DNA from: Methylovorus menthalis
Lineage (GTDB): Bacteria > Pseudomonadota > Gammaproteobacteria > Burkholderiales > Methylophilaceae
NCBI RefSeq assembly: GCF_020523625.1
Contig: NZ_JAJAQH010000004.1
Coordinates: 1-61,482, forward strand
Length of the DNA stretch: 61,482 bases
Reading direction: 5' to 3'
Shown here: positions 1-9,065 of the stretch, one piece after another
How the letters are laid out: every line of letters begins with the position of its first letter
How positions within the stretch are numbered: position 1 is the first letter of the stretch
The notes under the pieces: generated by a model
Seen by the model: only the letters and a program-made list of their open reading frames with translations
What the model was told of the DNA's origin: nothing
Databases searched by the model: none
Made by a program: the position numbers and the translations under genes

Positions 1-115
1 GCTTGGCGGCCATAGCGAATTGGAACCACCCCTTCCCATCTCGAACAGGGCCGTGAAACGATTCTGCGCCAATGATAGTATACTTCTCGTATGCGAAAGT
101 AGGTCACCGCCAAGC
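1..115 (+). rRNA. rrf: 5S ribosomal RNA
   Basis: The first nine bases (GCTTGGCGG) pair with the last nine (CCGCCAAGC), giving the closing helix of a full-length 5S rRNA of about 115 nt. Inside are the conserved 5S segments GCGAATTGGAACCACCCC, CCATCTCGAACAGG and GAAAGTAGGTCACCG. It is the last gene of an rRNA operon whose 16S and 23S genes lie upstream of the window. A strong hairpin terminator follows at once. Confidence 0.95.
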
Positions 116-123
116 TTCTCATA

Positions 124-157
124 AAAAAAGCCTCTGCTCTTGCAGAGGCTTTTTGCT
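124..157 (+). terminator. rrn operon intrinsic terminator
   Basis: GCCTCTGC (130-137) pairs with GCAGAGGC (142-149) around a 4-nt loop. A-rich sequence precedes the stem and a T-run follows it. It sits 9 nt behind the 5S rRNA. The A-tract would let it also stop transcripts coming from glgX on the other strand. Confidence 0.9.
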
Positions 158-209
158 TTTATATTCCCCGTAGTTGTCTATTTTGGCTTATCTCCGATTT
201 CTAAAAACG

Positions 210-2264
210 TTAGGTCGTTGCGGTTTTATATACATATATCGAACGGGCAGGTATTTGTAATTTCTCTTGCTGTTTTACGTCTTGCCCTTCACCGGTTGAA
301 CTCACAAGGAACTGCCATTGCTTGATTTCACAGTCGGGGATGGTGGCCTCAATTTCTATATGGGCTGCATTGAAAATAACGAGAATGCTGGCTTGATGTT
401 TGTCTACAGCCATTAGCTTAACCATGAGCGACTTGTTGAATGGATCCTCCCATTGCTCATTGGACATTAGCTGGCCATTGACGTTGTACCAAGCTACATC
501 GGTATTACCGTGCTTGTTCATTCCGGTAAGAAATTCCGCTCTGGATATAGCATTATTCTCGCGGCGTATCTGTGCAAGTAATCCAACAAGCTCTATCAAT
601 GTTTTGTCCGGATTTTGCCAGTCTACCCATCCGATCTGGCTATCCTGACAATAGGTATTGTTATTACCGCCTTGGCTATTATGTAGTTCATCCCCCGCCA
701 ACAACATGGGAACGCCTTGCGAAAGAAATAGAGTGATGAGAAAATTTTTCTTTTGTTGTGAGCGCAATGCATTAATATCCGGATCGTCCGTCTCACCTTC
801 TGCGCCGCAGTTCCAGCTTCTATTGTCATTAGCGCCGTCGTTATTGTCTTCCCCATTGGCTTCGTTGTGCTTTTCGTTATAGGAAACAAGGTCATGCAGG
901 GTAAATCCGTCATGTGCCGTCACGAAATTTACACTGGACCACGGACGCCGGTGTTGCGCATCAAACAGATCGCTTGATGCGGCAAATCTGCCCGCAAATT
1001 TTGCCAGACAGCCTTCATCTCCTTTCCAGAAGTCACGGGTTACATCACGGTAGTCGCCATTCCACTCCGAAAACCCAGGGGGGAATTCACCCAGTTGATA
1101 GCCTCCAGGTCCCACGTCCCAAGGTTCTGCGATGAGCTTGCAGCGGGACAGCACGGGATCTTGCAAAATCGTGTGGAAAAAAGGATGGCGAGCGGTAAAG
1201 CCAGAATCCTCTCGTCCCAAGGTTAAGGCAAGATCAAAGCGAAAACCATCCACCCCATAAACCGTAGTCCACGTGCGCAGGCTATCCATCACCATTTGCA
1301 GCACTTTGGGATGTGAGGTATTCAATGCATTACCACAGCCTGTGAGGTTATCGTAATAACGCGGTTCGCCCGGCAACGTACGGTAATAACTTAAATTGTC
1401 TATACCCTTCCAGGATAGGGTGGGGCCCAGATGATTCCCTTCGCATGTATGGTTGTATACAACGTCCAGAATCAGCTCGATACCTGCTTCATGGAGGTTA
1501 TCAACTGTGTTGGCAATTTCTTCGAGATCACCGCTATGCAGATAATTTGCCTCGGGTGCAAAGAAAGCCAGGGTGTTATAACCCCAATAGTTTCGGAGGT
1601 TGCGTTCGATAAGATGTCTATCCTGAGCAAACGCATGAATGGGCAGTAACTCCAACGAGGTGATGCCTATGCGATGCATGTGATCGATCAGTGCGGGGTC
1701 TGATAGTGCCGCAAAGCTTCCGCGAATATCATCCGGTATTAATGGATGTTTCATTGTGAGACCCTTTACATGTGCCTCATATACAATCGTTTTTGGCCAC
1801 TTGACCTGAGGCTTGCCAGATTTTGTCAGGGGTGCTGGATCAACCACGATGGCTTGGGGCATAAAAGGAGCACTGTCGCGATCATCCATGCGCAAGTCGG
1901 CATCTTTGGATGGACTGAGTTGATAGCCATATAGTGCGTCATCCCACTGGATATCGCCGGAAAGCTTACGTGCGTAAGGGTCAAGCAGTAATTTGTTGCT
2001 ATTGAAACGTTGCCCCTGCATGGGATCCCACGGGCCGTGAACACGGTAACCATACAACTGACCCGGTTTGATATCCGGGATATAAACATACCAAACACCA
2101 TTAGTACATTCAGTAAGGTCTATGCGCTCAACTTCTTTTCCATCTATCGAAAAAAGACATAACGTCACCCCAGTGGCGTTATCAGAAAAAATGGCAAAGT
2201 TGGTACCGCGGCCGTCGTAAGTGGCGCCCCGGGGGAAGGGGGATCCTTCTTTTAATGTGCGCAT
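210..2264 (-). CDS. glgX: glycogen debranching enzyme GlgX (isoamylase type)
   Basis: Hydrolyses alpha-1,6 branch points of glycogen in the cytoplasm. The 684-residue product has an N-terminal CBM48/isoamylase-N domain (about residues 1-130) and a GH13 barrel. GH13 region I is DVVYNHT (267-273). The nucleophile is Asp344 in GFRFDLA, the acid/base is Glu380 in LIAEPWD, and the third acidic residue is Asp452 in TAHDGF. Length fits the GlgX/TreX family (650-720). The gene stands alone, convergent with the rRNA operon, with no other glycogen gene in the window. GlgX and TreX cannot be told apart here without neighbours such as treY/treZ. Confidence 0.93.
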   Translation of the reverse strand: MRTLKEGSPFPRGATYDGRGTNFAIFSDNATGVTLCLFSIDGKEVERIDLTECTNGVWYVYIPDIKPGQLYGYRVHGPWDPMQGQRFNSNKLLLDPYARKLSGDIQWDDALYGYQLSPSKDADLRMDDRDSAPFMPQAIVVDPAPLTKSGKPQVKWPKTIVYEAHVKGLTMKHPLIPDDIRGSFAALSDPALIDHMHRIGITSLELLPIHAFAQDRHLIERNLRNYWGYNTLAFFAPEANYLHSGDLEEIANTVDNLHEAGIELILDVVYNHTCEGNHLGPTLSWKGIDNLSYYRTLPGEPRYYDNLTGCGNALNTSHPKVLQMVMDSLRTWTTVYGVDGFRFDLALTLGREDSGFTARHPFFHTILQDPVLSRCKLIAEPWDVGPGGYQLGEFPPGFSEWNGDYRDVTRDFWKGDEGCLAKFAGRFAASSDLFDAQHRRPWSSVNFVTAHDGFTLHDLVSYNEKHNEANGEDNNDGANDNRSWNCGAEGETDDPDINALRSQQKKNFLITLFLSQGVPMLLAGDELHNSQGGNNNTYCQDSQIGWVDWQNPDKTLIELVGLLAQIRRENNAISRAEFLTGMNKHGNTDVAWYNVNGQLMSNEQWEDPFNKSLMVKLMAVDKHQASILVIFNAAHIEIEATIPDCEIKQWQFLVSSTGEGQDVKQQEKLQIPARSIYVYKTATT

Positions 2265-2446
2265 ACTATCCTCAGAACAAAAGTTAAAGGCAATTGTTCA
2301 ATTGGAACGTACTATTTTCATAAAGTTTATGTGGAATTTATCCGATAAGCATCAGTACAATTCAGCGTGATATGTTGTAAACGCTTGAGTTGCTTCTCTA
2401 GGGGCCTTATATTGATGAATAAGAGTACAAGAGAAAAAGCAATGTA

Positions 2447-2656
2447 ATGACAAAATATGTATATCGGATACGCAGCAAAAATGGTGTAGTGATAGATAAT
2501 TTGCAAATATATGGCCGAGATGAAGACGATGCCCGGCAAAAATTACAAAAAATGTATATGCATTGTGAAATCCTGGATTGCAGAGCTTTATCGAGTGTTA
2601 AAGCCGTGACGTCCAATTATGAAGATATACTCGATTTCTTGATTAAATCCACCTGA
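2447..2656 (+). CDS. small hypothetical protein, 69 aa
   Basis: I do not recognise this gene. It encodes 69 residues beginning MTKYVYRIRSKNGVVI, with mixed alpha/beta character, two cysteines (about residues 40 and 45) and no signal peptide or membrane segment. The composition looks protein-like rather than like an antisense shadow, and most of it lies outside other genes. The last 40 nt overlap tail-to-tail the end of the ParA-like gene on the other strand. No strong Shine-Dalgarno is visible; an out-of-frame ATG lies 5 nt upstream. A real small gene is likely but unproven. Confidence 0.55.
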   Translation: MTKYVYRIRSKNGVVIDNLQIYGRDEDDARQKLQKMYMHCEILDCRALSSVKAVTSNYEDILDFLIKST

Positions 2657-3438
2657 GCAGTATCATCAATTTCTCCAGCTAGCTCAATATTGTTCAGCTC
2701 TTGAAGTAGGGCTATGTAATCGTGTGCGCCTTTTGCCTGGTTGTTATAACGAAAAATATCCTGTTTGGACTGAGGGCTTTCGGCAACCGCCACATTTTCC
2801 GAAATTACTGTTTGAAACAGCTCATGACCGAAATATTGCCGGGCTAGTTTTTCGACCTCGAATGTCATGCTTCTGCGCCTATCGTAGCATGTCATTAAGT
2901 AACGTCGGGGGACTCTACGCTTAAGTACGATTTCGAGTGCCTTGAGCGTTTTTTCTACTTTCTGAGCACTTTGCAAGGACAAAAAGTCCGAAGAAATCGG
3001 CACAATCATCAAATCTGCTGCAAAAACTGCATTTAAGGAAAGTACACCCAGATAGGGGCAGCAATCCAATAAAATACTATCAGCACTGATCTTTTTTTCC
3101 AGAGAATCCAGTCCCAATCGAAGGCGGTTAAGGATGCTTGGCCCCTTACCGAAAATGCTGTCGACTTTCGCGAGTTCGCGGTGGGCTGGAATCAACAAGC
3201 CCGTATCGTTCCAGGCCACCATGAGCTCATCAAGCGGCGTATTGTTCTGGTAAAAACCAAACAAGCTGCGTTGCGAACCAGGAAGGGCTTCACTCAGGAT
3301 CTCCGTCAGGTGACATTGGGGATCCATGTCTATCAATAACGGGGATTGCTTCTGACTGAGCATGGCACCTGCGAGATTAAGTACGGAGGTTGTTTTCCCT
3401 ACGCCTCCTTTTTGATTGAATATCGCAATTCGACGCAT
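2617..3438 (-). CDS. ParA/Soj-family ATPase (orphan)
   Basis: 273-residue cytoplasmic P-loop ATPase of the ParA/MinD group. The deviant Walker A motif KGGVGKTT is at residues 10-17, with the signature lysine (Lys10) of this family. A Walker A' segment (LLIDMDPQCHLTE) and a Walker B-like segment (DSILLDCCPYLGVLSLNA) follow. Such proteins position chromosomes, plasmids or large protein assemblies by ATP-driven dimerisation on DNA or membrane. No ParB gene or parS-like cluster is visible beside it, so it is not an obvious chromosome-partition pair. The Gln-rich, acidic C-terminus is extra. The cargo is unknown. Confidence 0.85.
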   Translation of the reverse strand: MRRIAIFNQKGGVGKTTSVLNLAGAMLSQKQSPLLIDMDPQCHLTEILSEALPGSQRSLFGFYQNNTPLDELMVAWNDTGLLIPAHRELAKVDSIFGKGPSILNRLRLGLDSLEKKISADSILLDCCPYLGVLSLNAVFAADLMIVPISSDFLSLQSAQKVEKTLKALEIVLKRRVPRRYLMTCYDRRRSMTFEVEKLARQYFGHELFQTVISENVAVAESPQSKQDIFRYNNQAKGAHDYIALLQELNNIELAGEIDDTAQVDLIKKSSISS

Positions 3439-3580
3439 GTAGTTCCTTTAAGGCATACAAAAGCTGAATCTAAAACCGGATCTTCTTATGAAACAGAACT
3501 ATCATACGATCAAGCCCACTAATTCGATAGTGATGCATATCAGGGTTTTCTTACGTTCGCGATAATTAACAGGATGCGCC

Positions 3581-4123
3581 ATGGTTAAAGAATTGGATGT
3601 AGCAGTATTGGCAGGCGGTTGTTTCTGGTGCCTGGAGCCTGTGTTCTCACAACTGGATGGCGTTGAGAAAGTTGTCTCTGGCTATACGGGTGGGCATACA
3701 TCGCAACCGGATTATAAACAGGTGTGTCGCGGTGACACGGGGCATGCAGAAGCTATCCGCATCAGTTTCGACCCTGCCCGCCTCAGTTTTTATGAGCTGT
3801 TGGAGATATTCTTCTTGTCGCACGACCCTACGACTCCCAATCGGCAGGGCAATGACATCGGAACCCAATATAGATCGGCTATTTTTTGCCAGAATGCCAC
3901 TCAGCGTTCCACCGCGGAGCAAATGATCGCCGAGCTGAATCAGTTGCATGTGTTTGCATCGCCTATCGTGACCGAAGTGAATGATGCTGCCGTATTTTAT
4001 GCGGCGGAAGATTACCACCAGCAATACTATGAGCAACATCAGGAGCAGCCCTATTGCATGCTGGTTGCGGCCCCAAAGGTAGCCAAAATTCGTGCCAAAT
4101 TCCCCGAAAAGATCCGCAACTGA
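3581..4123 (+). CDS. msrA: peptide methionine-S-sulfoxide reductase MsrA
   Basis: Repairs oxidised proteins by reducing the S epimer of methionine sulfoxide in the cytoplasm, using thioredoxin. The 180-residue product carries the catalytic GCFWC motif with nucleophile Cys14, and the family segments YTGG, GHAEAI, FFLSHDPTTPNRQGNDIGTQ and a distal YHQQYYE. Length fits the single-domain MsrA class; there is no MsrB fusion. It is a single gene, convergent with corA. An inverted repeat spans the two stop codons. Confidence 0.95.
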   Translation: MVKELDVAVLAGGCFWCLEPVFSQLDGVEKVVSGYTGGHTSQPDYKQVCRGDTGHAEAIRISFDPARLSFYELLEIFFLSHDPTTPNRQGNDIGTQYRSAIFCQNATQRSTAEQMIAELNQLHVFASPIVTEVNDAAVFYAAEDYHQQYYEQHQEQPYCMLVAAPKVAKIRAKFPEKIRN

Positions 4124-4154
4124 TTAAGCATCCCCCGGGTGGTGAATGCTTAAT
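4123..4154. terminator. hairpin spanning the msrA and corA stop codons
   Basis: ATTAAGCAT (4123-4131) pairs with ATGCTTAAT (4146-4154) around a C/G-rich loop. It lies exactly where msrA (+) and corA (-) end. There is no clear T-tract, so it is a likely but atypical bidirectional terminator. Confidence 0.5.
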
Positions 4155-5229
4155 GTCGACTCAGCCATTGGCGACGCCAGAATAAAAGTCCCATGGATGA
4201 AGCGACCACGGCCATGACGGACAAGGTCCACCAAAATCCATTCGGGTTTTTAAGCCACGGCATGCTGTCAAAGTTCATGCCGAAAATCCCGGTGATCAAG
4301 GTGGCCGGCATAAACAGCATGGTAACGACAGTCAGTGCCCTGACTTCCATATTGACCCGGTTGCTGATGCTCGACATGTAAATATCCAGCATGCTGCCCA
4401 GCTGGTCACGTATTGCTTCCAGCGATTCGATCAAGTGGATGGTGTGGTCATACACATCGCGCAGGAAGACAACATTCTCTACTGCAAAAAACTTATCGTC
4501 ATTCCGCACCAGCTGGTTAACCGCTTCGCGCAATGGCCAGATGCTTCGGCGTAGTTCCATACTCTGCCCTTTGAGCTTATGCAGCTGGAGCAAATGTTGA
4601 TTGCTGGGAGCATGCAATAATTGTTCTTCCAGTTCTTCGCATTCATCGCCCAGCTTTTCCAAGGTGCTGAAATACTGATCTACGGCGGCATCCAGCAAGG
4701 CATACGCGAGGTAATCTGTCCCGGCCTCACGGATGTGTACACGACCATTACGCAGGCGCTCGCGTACCGGCTCAAAGCAGCCAGTGGGGCGTTCCTGAAA
4801 GGTTAATACGTAGTCGCGCCCGAGGATGATGCTGATTTGTTCGGATTGCAGCTGGTCAGATACCGAGTCATAGGCCACATGGTGCAATACGATATAGAGA
4901 TAATCGCCATAACTTTCCACTTTGGGACGCTGATTGGTGTTGAGAATATCCTCCATCACCAGCGGATGTAGTCCGAAACACTTACCCAATTCGGCAATCA
5001 GGCTGGTTTCGTGCAAACCATAGACATTCAGCCATAACTTGCATGAGGGCGGCCGCTGGTAATTCGCGAGCTCGGCTTGGGTAAGCTGCTTTTCATGCAG
5101 GCTCTCCGGTCCATATTCCAAAATATGGATGGCGGGTTGCTGTGTTTTTATGTCCCCGATATAAACCAGGGTGCCGGGCGCTGCCCCCGCTTTTTTCAGG
5201 CGGGATTTGCGGTGTTTTTTACTGGCCAT
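4150..5229 (-). CDS. corA: CorA-type magnesium/cobalt transporter
   Basis: Inner-membrane divalent cation channel of the MIT family (359 aa). A long cytoplasmic domain precedes two C-terminal membrane helices. The first helix ends in the family signature GMNFDSMP, a variant of the usual GMNF..MPEL loop. The second is a hydrophobic stretch running into FWRRQWLSRH at the C-terminus. The N-terminus (KKHRKSRLKKAG) is unusually basic. The start codon overlaps the stop of cysK by one base (TAATG), which implies translational coupling in a cysK-corA operon. The metal preference (Mg, Co, Ni or Zn) cannot be read from the sequence. Confidence 0.92.
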   Translation of the reverse strand: MASKKHRKSRLKKAGAAPGTLVYIGDIKTQQPAIHILEYGPESLHEKQLTQAELANYQRPPSCKLWLNVYGLHETSLIAELGKCFGLHPLVMEDILNTNQRPKVESYGDYLYIVLHHVAYDSVSDQLQSEQISIILGRDYVLTFQERPTGCFEPVRERLRNGRVHIREAGTDYLAYALLDAAVDQYFSTLEKLGDECEELEEQLLHAPSNQHLLQLHKLKGQSMELRRSIWPLREAVNQLVRNDDKFFAVENVVFLRDVYDHTIHLIESLEAIRDQLGSMLDIYMSSISNRVNMEVRALTVVTMLFMPATLITGIFGMNFDSMPWLKNPNGFWWTLSVMAVVASSMGLLFWRRQWLSRH

Positions 5230-6161
5230 TACACATCCAGATGGCTATAAAGCGGCGTCGACAAGTAGCGTTCGCCGAAGGAGGGAATAATGACCACGAT
5301 CAGCTTACCTTTGTTTTCGGGGCGAGCGGCCAATTGCAGGGCCGCCCAGACGGCGGCACCGGAAGAAATGCCAACAAGCAGGCCTTCTTCCGTGGCCATG
5401 CGGCGGGCAATGTTCATGGCATCATCGTTTTTAACGCGGACGACTTCATCGTAAATCGCCGTATTCAAAATCTCGGGAATAAACCCTGCCCCTATGCCTT
5501 GAATCGGATGCGGCCCGCGAGCACCCCCGGATAATACCGGGCTGGCATCGGGTTCTACAGCAACGACCTGGACAGCTGGATTGCGTGCTTTCAGCACTTC
5601 GCCCACGCCGGTAATCGTGCCACCGGTGCCGACGCCCGAAACAAAAATATCCACTTTGCCATCGGTATCGCGCCAGATTTCTTCGGCAGTGGTGCTGCGG
5701 TGTATGGCCGGATTGGCGGGATTGGAAAATTGCTGGGCAATCACATAACGTGAGTCGGCAGCAGCCAGCTCTTCTGCCTTACGTATGGCACCAGGCATGC
5801 CCTCGCTGCCCGGGGTAAGGATCAGTTCTGCGCCGTATGCCTTCAGTAGTAACTTACGCTCGCGGCTCATGGTTTCCGGCATCACAAACGCACAGCGCAA
5901 TCCGCGCGCGGCACAGACCATGGCGAGACCGATGCCCGTGTTGCCGCTGGTTGGCTCCAGCACGATGCTTTCTGCGGTGAGTTTGCCTGCTGCCTGCAAG
6001 GCATCAATCATGGCCACCGCAATACGGTCTTTCACGCTATGGGCTGGATTCATGTACTCCAGTTTGCAGACAATGGTGGCACCCAAATTGGCGCTGATGC
6101 GATTGAGCCTGACCAGTGGGGTGTTTCCCACCAACTCAGCGGTATTGTTGGCAATGTTCAT
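5229..6161 (-). CDS. cysK: cysteine synthase (O-acetylserine sulfhydrylase)
   Basis: PLP enzyme that makes cysteine from O-acetylserine and sulfide in the cytoplasm. The 310-residue fold-type II product has the PLP lysine Lys44 in the motif SVKDR, the substrate/PLP loop TSGNTG (71-76), the phosphate-binding [12 protein letters not shown] loop and a C-terminal FGERYLST. That C-terminal motif favours CysK over CysM, although the two overlap. It is the first gene of a coupled pair with corA; the biochemical reason for the pairing is not obvious. Confidence 0.9.
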   Translation of the reverse strand: MNIANNTAELVGNTPLVRLNRISANLGATIVCKLEYMNPAHSVKDRIAVAMIDALQAAGKLTAESIVLEPTSGNTGIGLAMVCAARGLRCAFVMPETMSRERKLLLKAYGAELILTPGSEGMPGAIRKAEELAAADSRYVIAQQFSNPANPAIHRSTTAEEIWRDTDGKVDIFVSGVGTGGTITGVGEVLKARNPAVQVVAVEPDASPVLSGGARGPHPIQGIGAGFIPEILNTAIYDEVVRVKNDDAMNIARRMATEEGLLVGISSGAAVWAALQLAARPENKGKLIVVIIPSFGERYLSTPLYSHLDV

Positions 6162-6410
6162 GCTGACTGCTCTCCAAAAATGTGCGATTTAATAAGGCAA
6201 AGTACATCGCCACTATTTTATCTGCGCGAATGCTTGAGTAGGCGCATAAATTGCATCTGCCTAGCAGATTATTCAGTCTGGTCAAACAAGCATTGCCATT
6301 TACAGTCACCTTGGAAAGGGTTACTGTACCGAACATTAGGGATGTACTTATAAAAACAGATGCAACATGATGAAATTACTACCATTATTAAAAAATTCAA
6401 TGATGCCAAT

Positions 6411-8375
6411 ATGCCTTCTATAAATTCCCTCGCGCGCAAGTCTGGATATAAAGCGATTTCGCTGACACTTCTACTGGTGTTAGTGCCTGTACTTGCATAT
6501 GGTGCAGGTCTGGGGCGTATTAACGTCAAATCGGCGTTAGGGGAACCGCTTAATGCTGACATTGAGTTACTGGAAACATCAGCAAATGAAGCCGCAACCC
6601 TTGTTGCGCGTATCGGCACTAATGATGAATATCTGACAGCGGGGCTGCAGGATGCCATCGTGCCGCCTGGGGTTCGTGTGACCAGCGTTACGCGCCCAGA
6701 TGGTAGGCACGTGCTGCATGTCGCTACACCAAGAGCGGTCAATGAACCCTTTCTTGAACTGCTTATCAAGGTGGACTCGGACAATTTGCATTTGGTTCGG
6801 CAATACACTGTGTTGCTCGACCCCCCCGTCAGCAAAATGGCGGATGAGCCCGTGGCAGTCAATACTATTCCCGAGTTGAAAAGTCAGGGCTTGGTTGCCG
6901 ATGTGCCTCCACCGCTTCCGGTAAAACCCCAAGGCCGTAAAGTGCGGTCAGGCAGTAACGGTTTCCCCGCCGCTGCACCGTCCAAAACACCTGTCCCTGT
7001 CTCCGGGGATACTTACCTGACACAGCCGGGGGATGTTTTTGGCAAGGTGGCTCAACAGTATCAGCCTGCTGGCGTGGCGTTAAAAAAAGTGATGGCCGCT
7101 TTCTATGCAGCCAACCCCGAGGCCTTTCGTGATGGCGACATCAACCAGCTCAAGTCTGGCCAGGTGCTCAAGGTTCCCAGCCCGGATGCGTTGGGGGGGG
7201 AACTGCCAAACAAGGCGCAGCCTGCCATCGTCGAAGTTCCTCCGCCTGCGCCGACAAAATCTGCTGATGCCCCACCTAACCCAGAGTTTGTTTTAAAAAT
7301 ATCACCAGGCGATACGTCCGAGGCTGGTGATAAAGATAGCCAAAACGGTGAGCCCTTCGCTGATGCAAAAGCCGCAGGGGATAGCTCCAGCACACAAGCC
7401 ACACCAACTCCCGAACCTGTTGCCGCGGCACCGGCAGCAATCCCGCCTGTAACGCCGGCTCCTGCGCCTTCACTGGCAACTTTAGCCAATCAGGATCAGC
7501 CTGGTTTTTTAGATACCTTGCTTGACCGTTTGCTATGGATAGGCTTGGGCTTATTATTGGGATTAGCCTCACTAGGCCTAGTCTATTACCTGCATATGCG
7601 CCGATTGACGGCCATGCAGAAGTGGCATGAAAGCATGGTGGAAACTACCAGTCGTCCTCATCCGAATGATGTTGAGCCTAAAGTGGTTAACAGACAGGCT
7701 GCCTCGCCTGTCGAGGCTCCCCCAGCAGCAAGCGTTGCCCCGGTGATCGCCGTGGCCGCGTTGAGGGGCAGGCAAGATGCTCCCGCCCCGGTTGCCGCTG
7801 CGCAGTCAAACGCTGCGCAGGAGGCCGACTTTGACATTCACGAGGTAGACCCTATCGTCGAGGCGGAAATTTATATTTCTTATGGTCGTGACGAGCAAGC
7901 CGAAAACATTTTGCTGAATGCGCTGGAAAAAACCCCCGATCGCCATGAACTGACGCTTTGTCTATTGAAAATATATGCGGAACGTGAGGACACGATCGCG
8001 TTTGACAATCTTGCCTTGCGCTTGCAACACGCTGCCGAGAATGAGGAGCCGGGCACCTTGGAGCAATGGCATGCCGCTGCCGTGATGGGCCATGGTTTAT
8101 CCCCCCATAACCCACTTTATATGATTGAGGGTCTGACTGATCAGGAGCCTGCTCCCGAGCTTGAAGAGGATACCCTCATGCTGCCTGAGTTGGAGTCAAT
8201 TGTGGAGGAGCATCCAGTTCTTCCGGAGTTTGAGCCGCTAAAGCCACTGGCGGAAACCAATATTCTGGAATTCACGTTTGAGAAGATTCCGGCGGCGGAA
8301 GATGCAGATAACAAGACCGGGCGTGATGGAGAGCAGGAGATTCATGATGCTTTACTTCCGGCAGAGAAAAAATAG
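6411..8375 (+). CDS. fimV: FimV-like peptidoglycan-binding (LysM) protein
   Basis: Inner-membrane polar-hub protein of the FimV/TspA group, linked in relatives to type IV pilus assembly and twitching. After a signal-type segment come the FimV N-domain (GLGRINVKSALGEPLNADIEL), a LysM-like segment (DTYLTQPGDVFGKVAQQYQ), a Pro/Ala-rich linker, one membrane helix (LLDRLLWIGLGLLLGLASLG) and an acidic cytoplasmic tail with the FimV C-terminal TPR-like motif DPIVEAEIYISYGRDEQAE. I prefer ATG 6411 because it puts the signal segment near the N-terminus; an in-frame ATG at 6360 adds 17 residues. Neither has a good ribosome-binding site. A run of eight G (7193-7200) lies inside the gene. Confidence 0.85.
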   Translation: MPSINSLARKSGYKAISLTLLLVLVPVLAYGAGLGRINVKSALGEPLNADIELLETSANEAATLVARIGTNDEYLTAGLQDAIVPPGVRVTSVTRPDGRHVLHVATPRAVNEPFLELLIKVDSDNLHLVRQYTVLLDPPVSKMADEPVAVNTIPELKSQGLVADVPPPLPVKPQGRKVRSGSNGFPAAAPSKTPVPVSGDTYLTQPGDVFGKVAQQYQPAGVALKKVMAAFYAANPEAFRDGDINQLKSGQVLKVPSPDALGGELPNKAQPAIVEVPPPAPTKSADAPPNPEFVLKISPGDTSEAGDKDSQNGEPFADAKAAGDSSSTQATPTPEPVAAAPAAIPPVTPAPAPSLATLANQDQPGFLDTLLDRLLWIGLGLLLGLASLGLVYYLHMRRLTAMQKWHESMVETTSRPHPNDVEPKVVNRQAASPVEAPPAASVAPVIAVAALRGRQDAPAPVAAAQSNAAQEADFDIHEVDPIVEAEIYISYGRDEQAENILLNALEKTPDRHELTLCLLKIYAEREDTIAFDNLALRLQHAAENEEPGTLEQWHAAAVMGHGLSPHNPLYMIEGLTDQEPAPELEEDTLMLPELESIVEEHPVLPEFEPLKPLAETNILEFTFEKIPAAEDADNKTGRDGEQEIHDALLPAEKK

Positions 8376-8407
8376 TGCATATTCGTCCCAATAGGAAAGT
8401 AGCGCCC

Positions 8408-8440
8408 ATAAAAAAACCGACTTAATTGTCGGCTTTTTTA
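8408..8440. terminator. bidirectional intrinsic terminator after fimV
   Basis: CCGAC (8417-8421) pairs with GTCGG (8428-8432). A-runs stand before the stem and T-runs after it, so it can serve fimV on + and the flavin reductase gene on -, which converge here. Confidence 0.8.
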
Positions 8441-8456
8441 TGCACACTTGCTGTGC

Positions 8457-9056
8457 TTATTCTTGATGCGCCTGAATGCTATCGCCCGGCGTGAAGAAAA
8501 ATCCCCCGGCGACATGATGCAGGGTTTTCAGATCGTCATGACCATCAAAATGCCAGCGACCATCCGAAAAAACACGTTCATCCGCCCATGCAGCGACGAC
8601 TTCAGCGAGATATAGATCATAAGCCTCCTGAATGTGCGGCTCAGAAATCAGCTGGCACTCAAGCCAGGCGATGCAGCCTGCAATTAATGGCACATGGACC
8701 TTGCTGGCGGGGAATGTTGCCAGATCAAATGCCGCAAACTTGGTGGATTGTTCTTTCCCCAGCAACTCGCGTCCGGAGCTGGAGCCGACCTTCATGACCA
8801 TCTCGGTCTGAGCGGCGCATGGCACATTAATGGCAAAGTTGCCGCTCGCCATTATGAGTTCGCGCGTGTAGGTATTCTTGTCGATCACAATGGCCACTTT
8901 GGGCGGCTTGAAGTCCAGCGGCATGTTCCAGGCCGCTGCCATCACATTGCATTGATCACCATGGGCAGAGGTTACCAGCACGGTAGGGCCGTGGTTCAGC
9001 AGTCGATATGCTTTGTCCAGACTTACCGCTACTGCCTTGTTTTCCATGGAAATCAA
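8457..9056 (-). CDS. flavin reductase-like FMN-binding protein
   Basis: 199-residue protein with the split-barrel flavin reductase fold (Flavin_Reduct/DIM6-NTAB type). Features are the N-terminal strand GPTVLVTSAHGDQCNVMAAA, the segment PPKVAIVIDKNTYTRELI and the core motif SGNFAINVP, as in flavin or flavoprotein reductases. It probably binds FMN and reduces flavin or a small substrate with NAD(P)H; the substrate cannot be named. The start may be the internal ATG three codons in (MENKAV). It lies 9 nt behind glnS on the same strand and probably shares its transcript. Confidence 0.8.
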   Translation of the reverse strand: MISMENKAVAVSLDKAYRLLNHGPTVLVTSAHGDQCNVMAAAWNMPLDFKPPKVAIVIDKNTYTRELIMASGNFAINVPCAAQTEMVMKVGSSSGRELLGKEQSTKFAAFDLATFPASKVHVPLIAGCIAWLECQLISEPHIQEAYDLYLAEVVAAWADERVFSDGRWHFDGHDDLKTLHHVAGGFFFTPGDSIQAHQE

Positions 9057-9065
9057 TCTGCGTGT

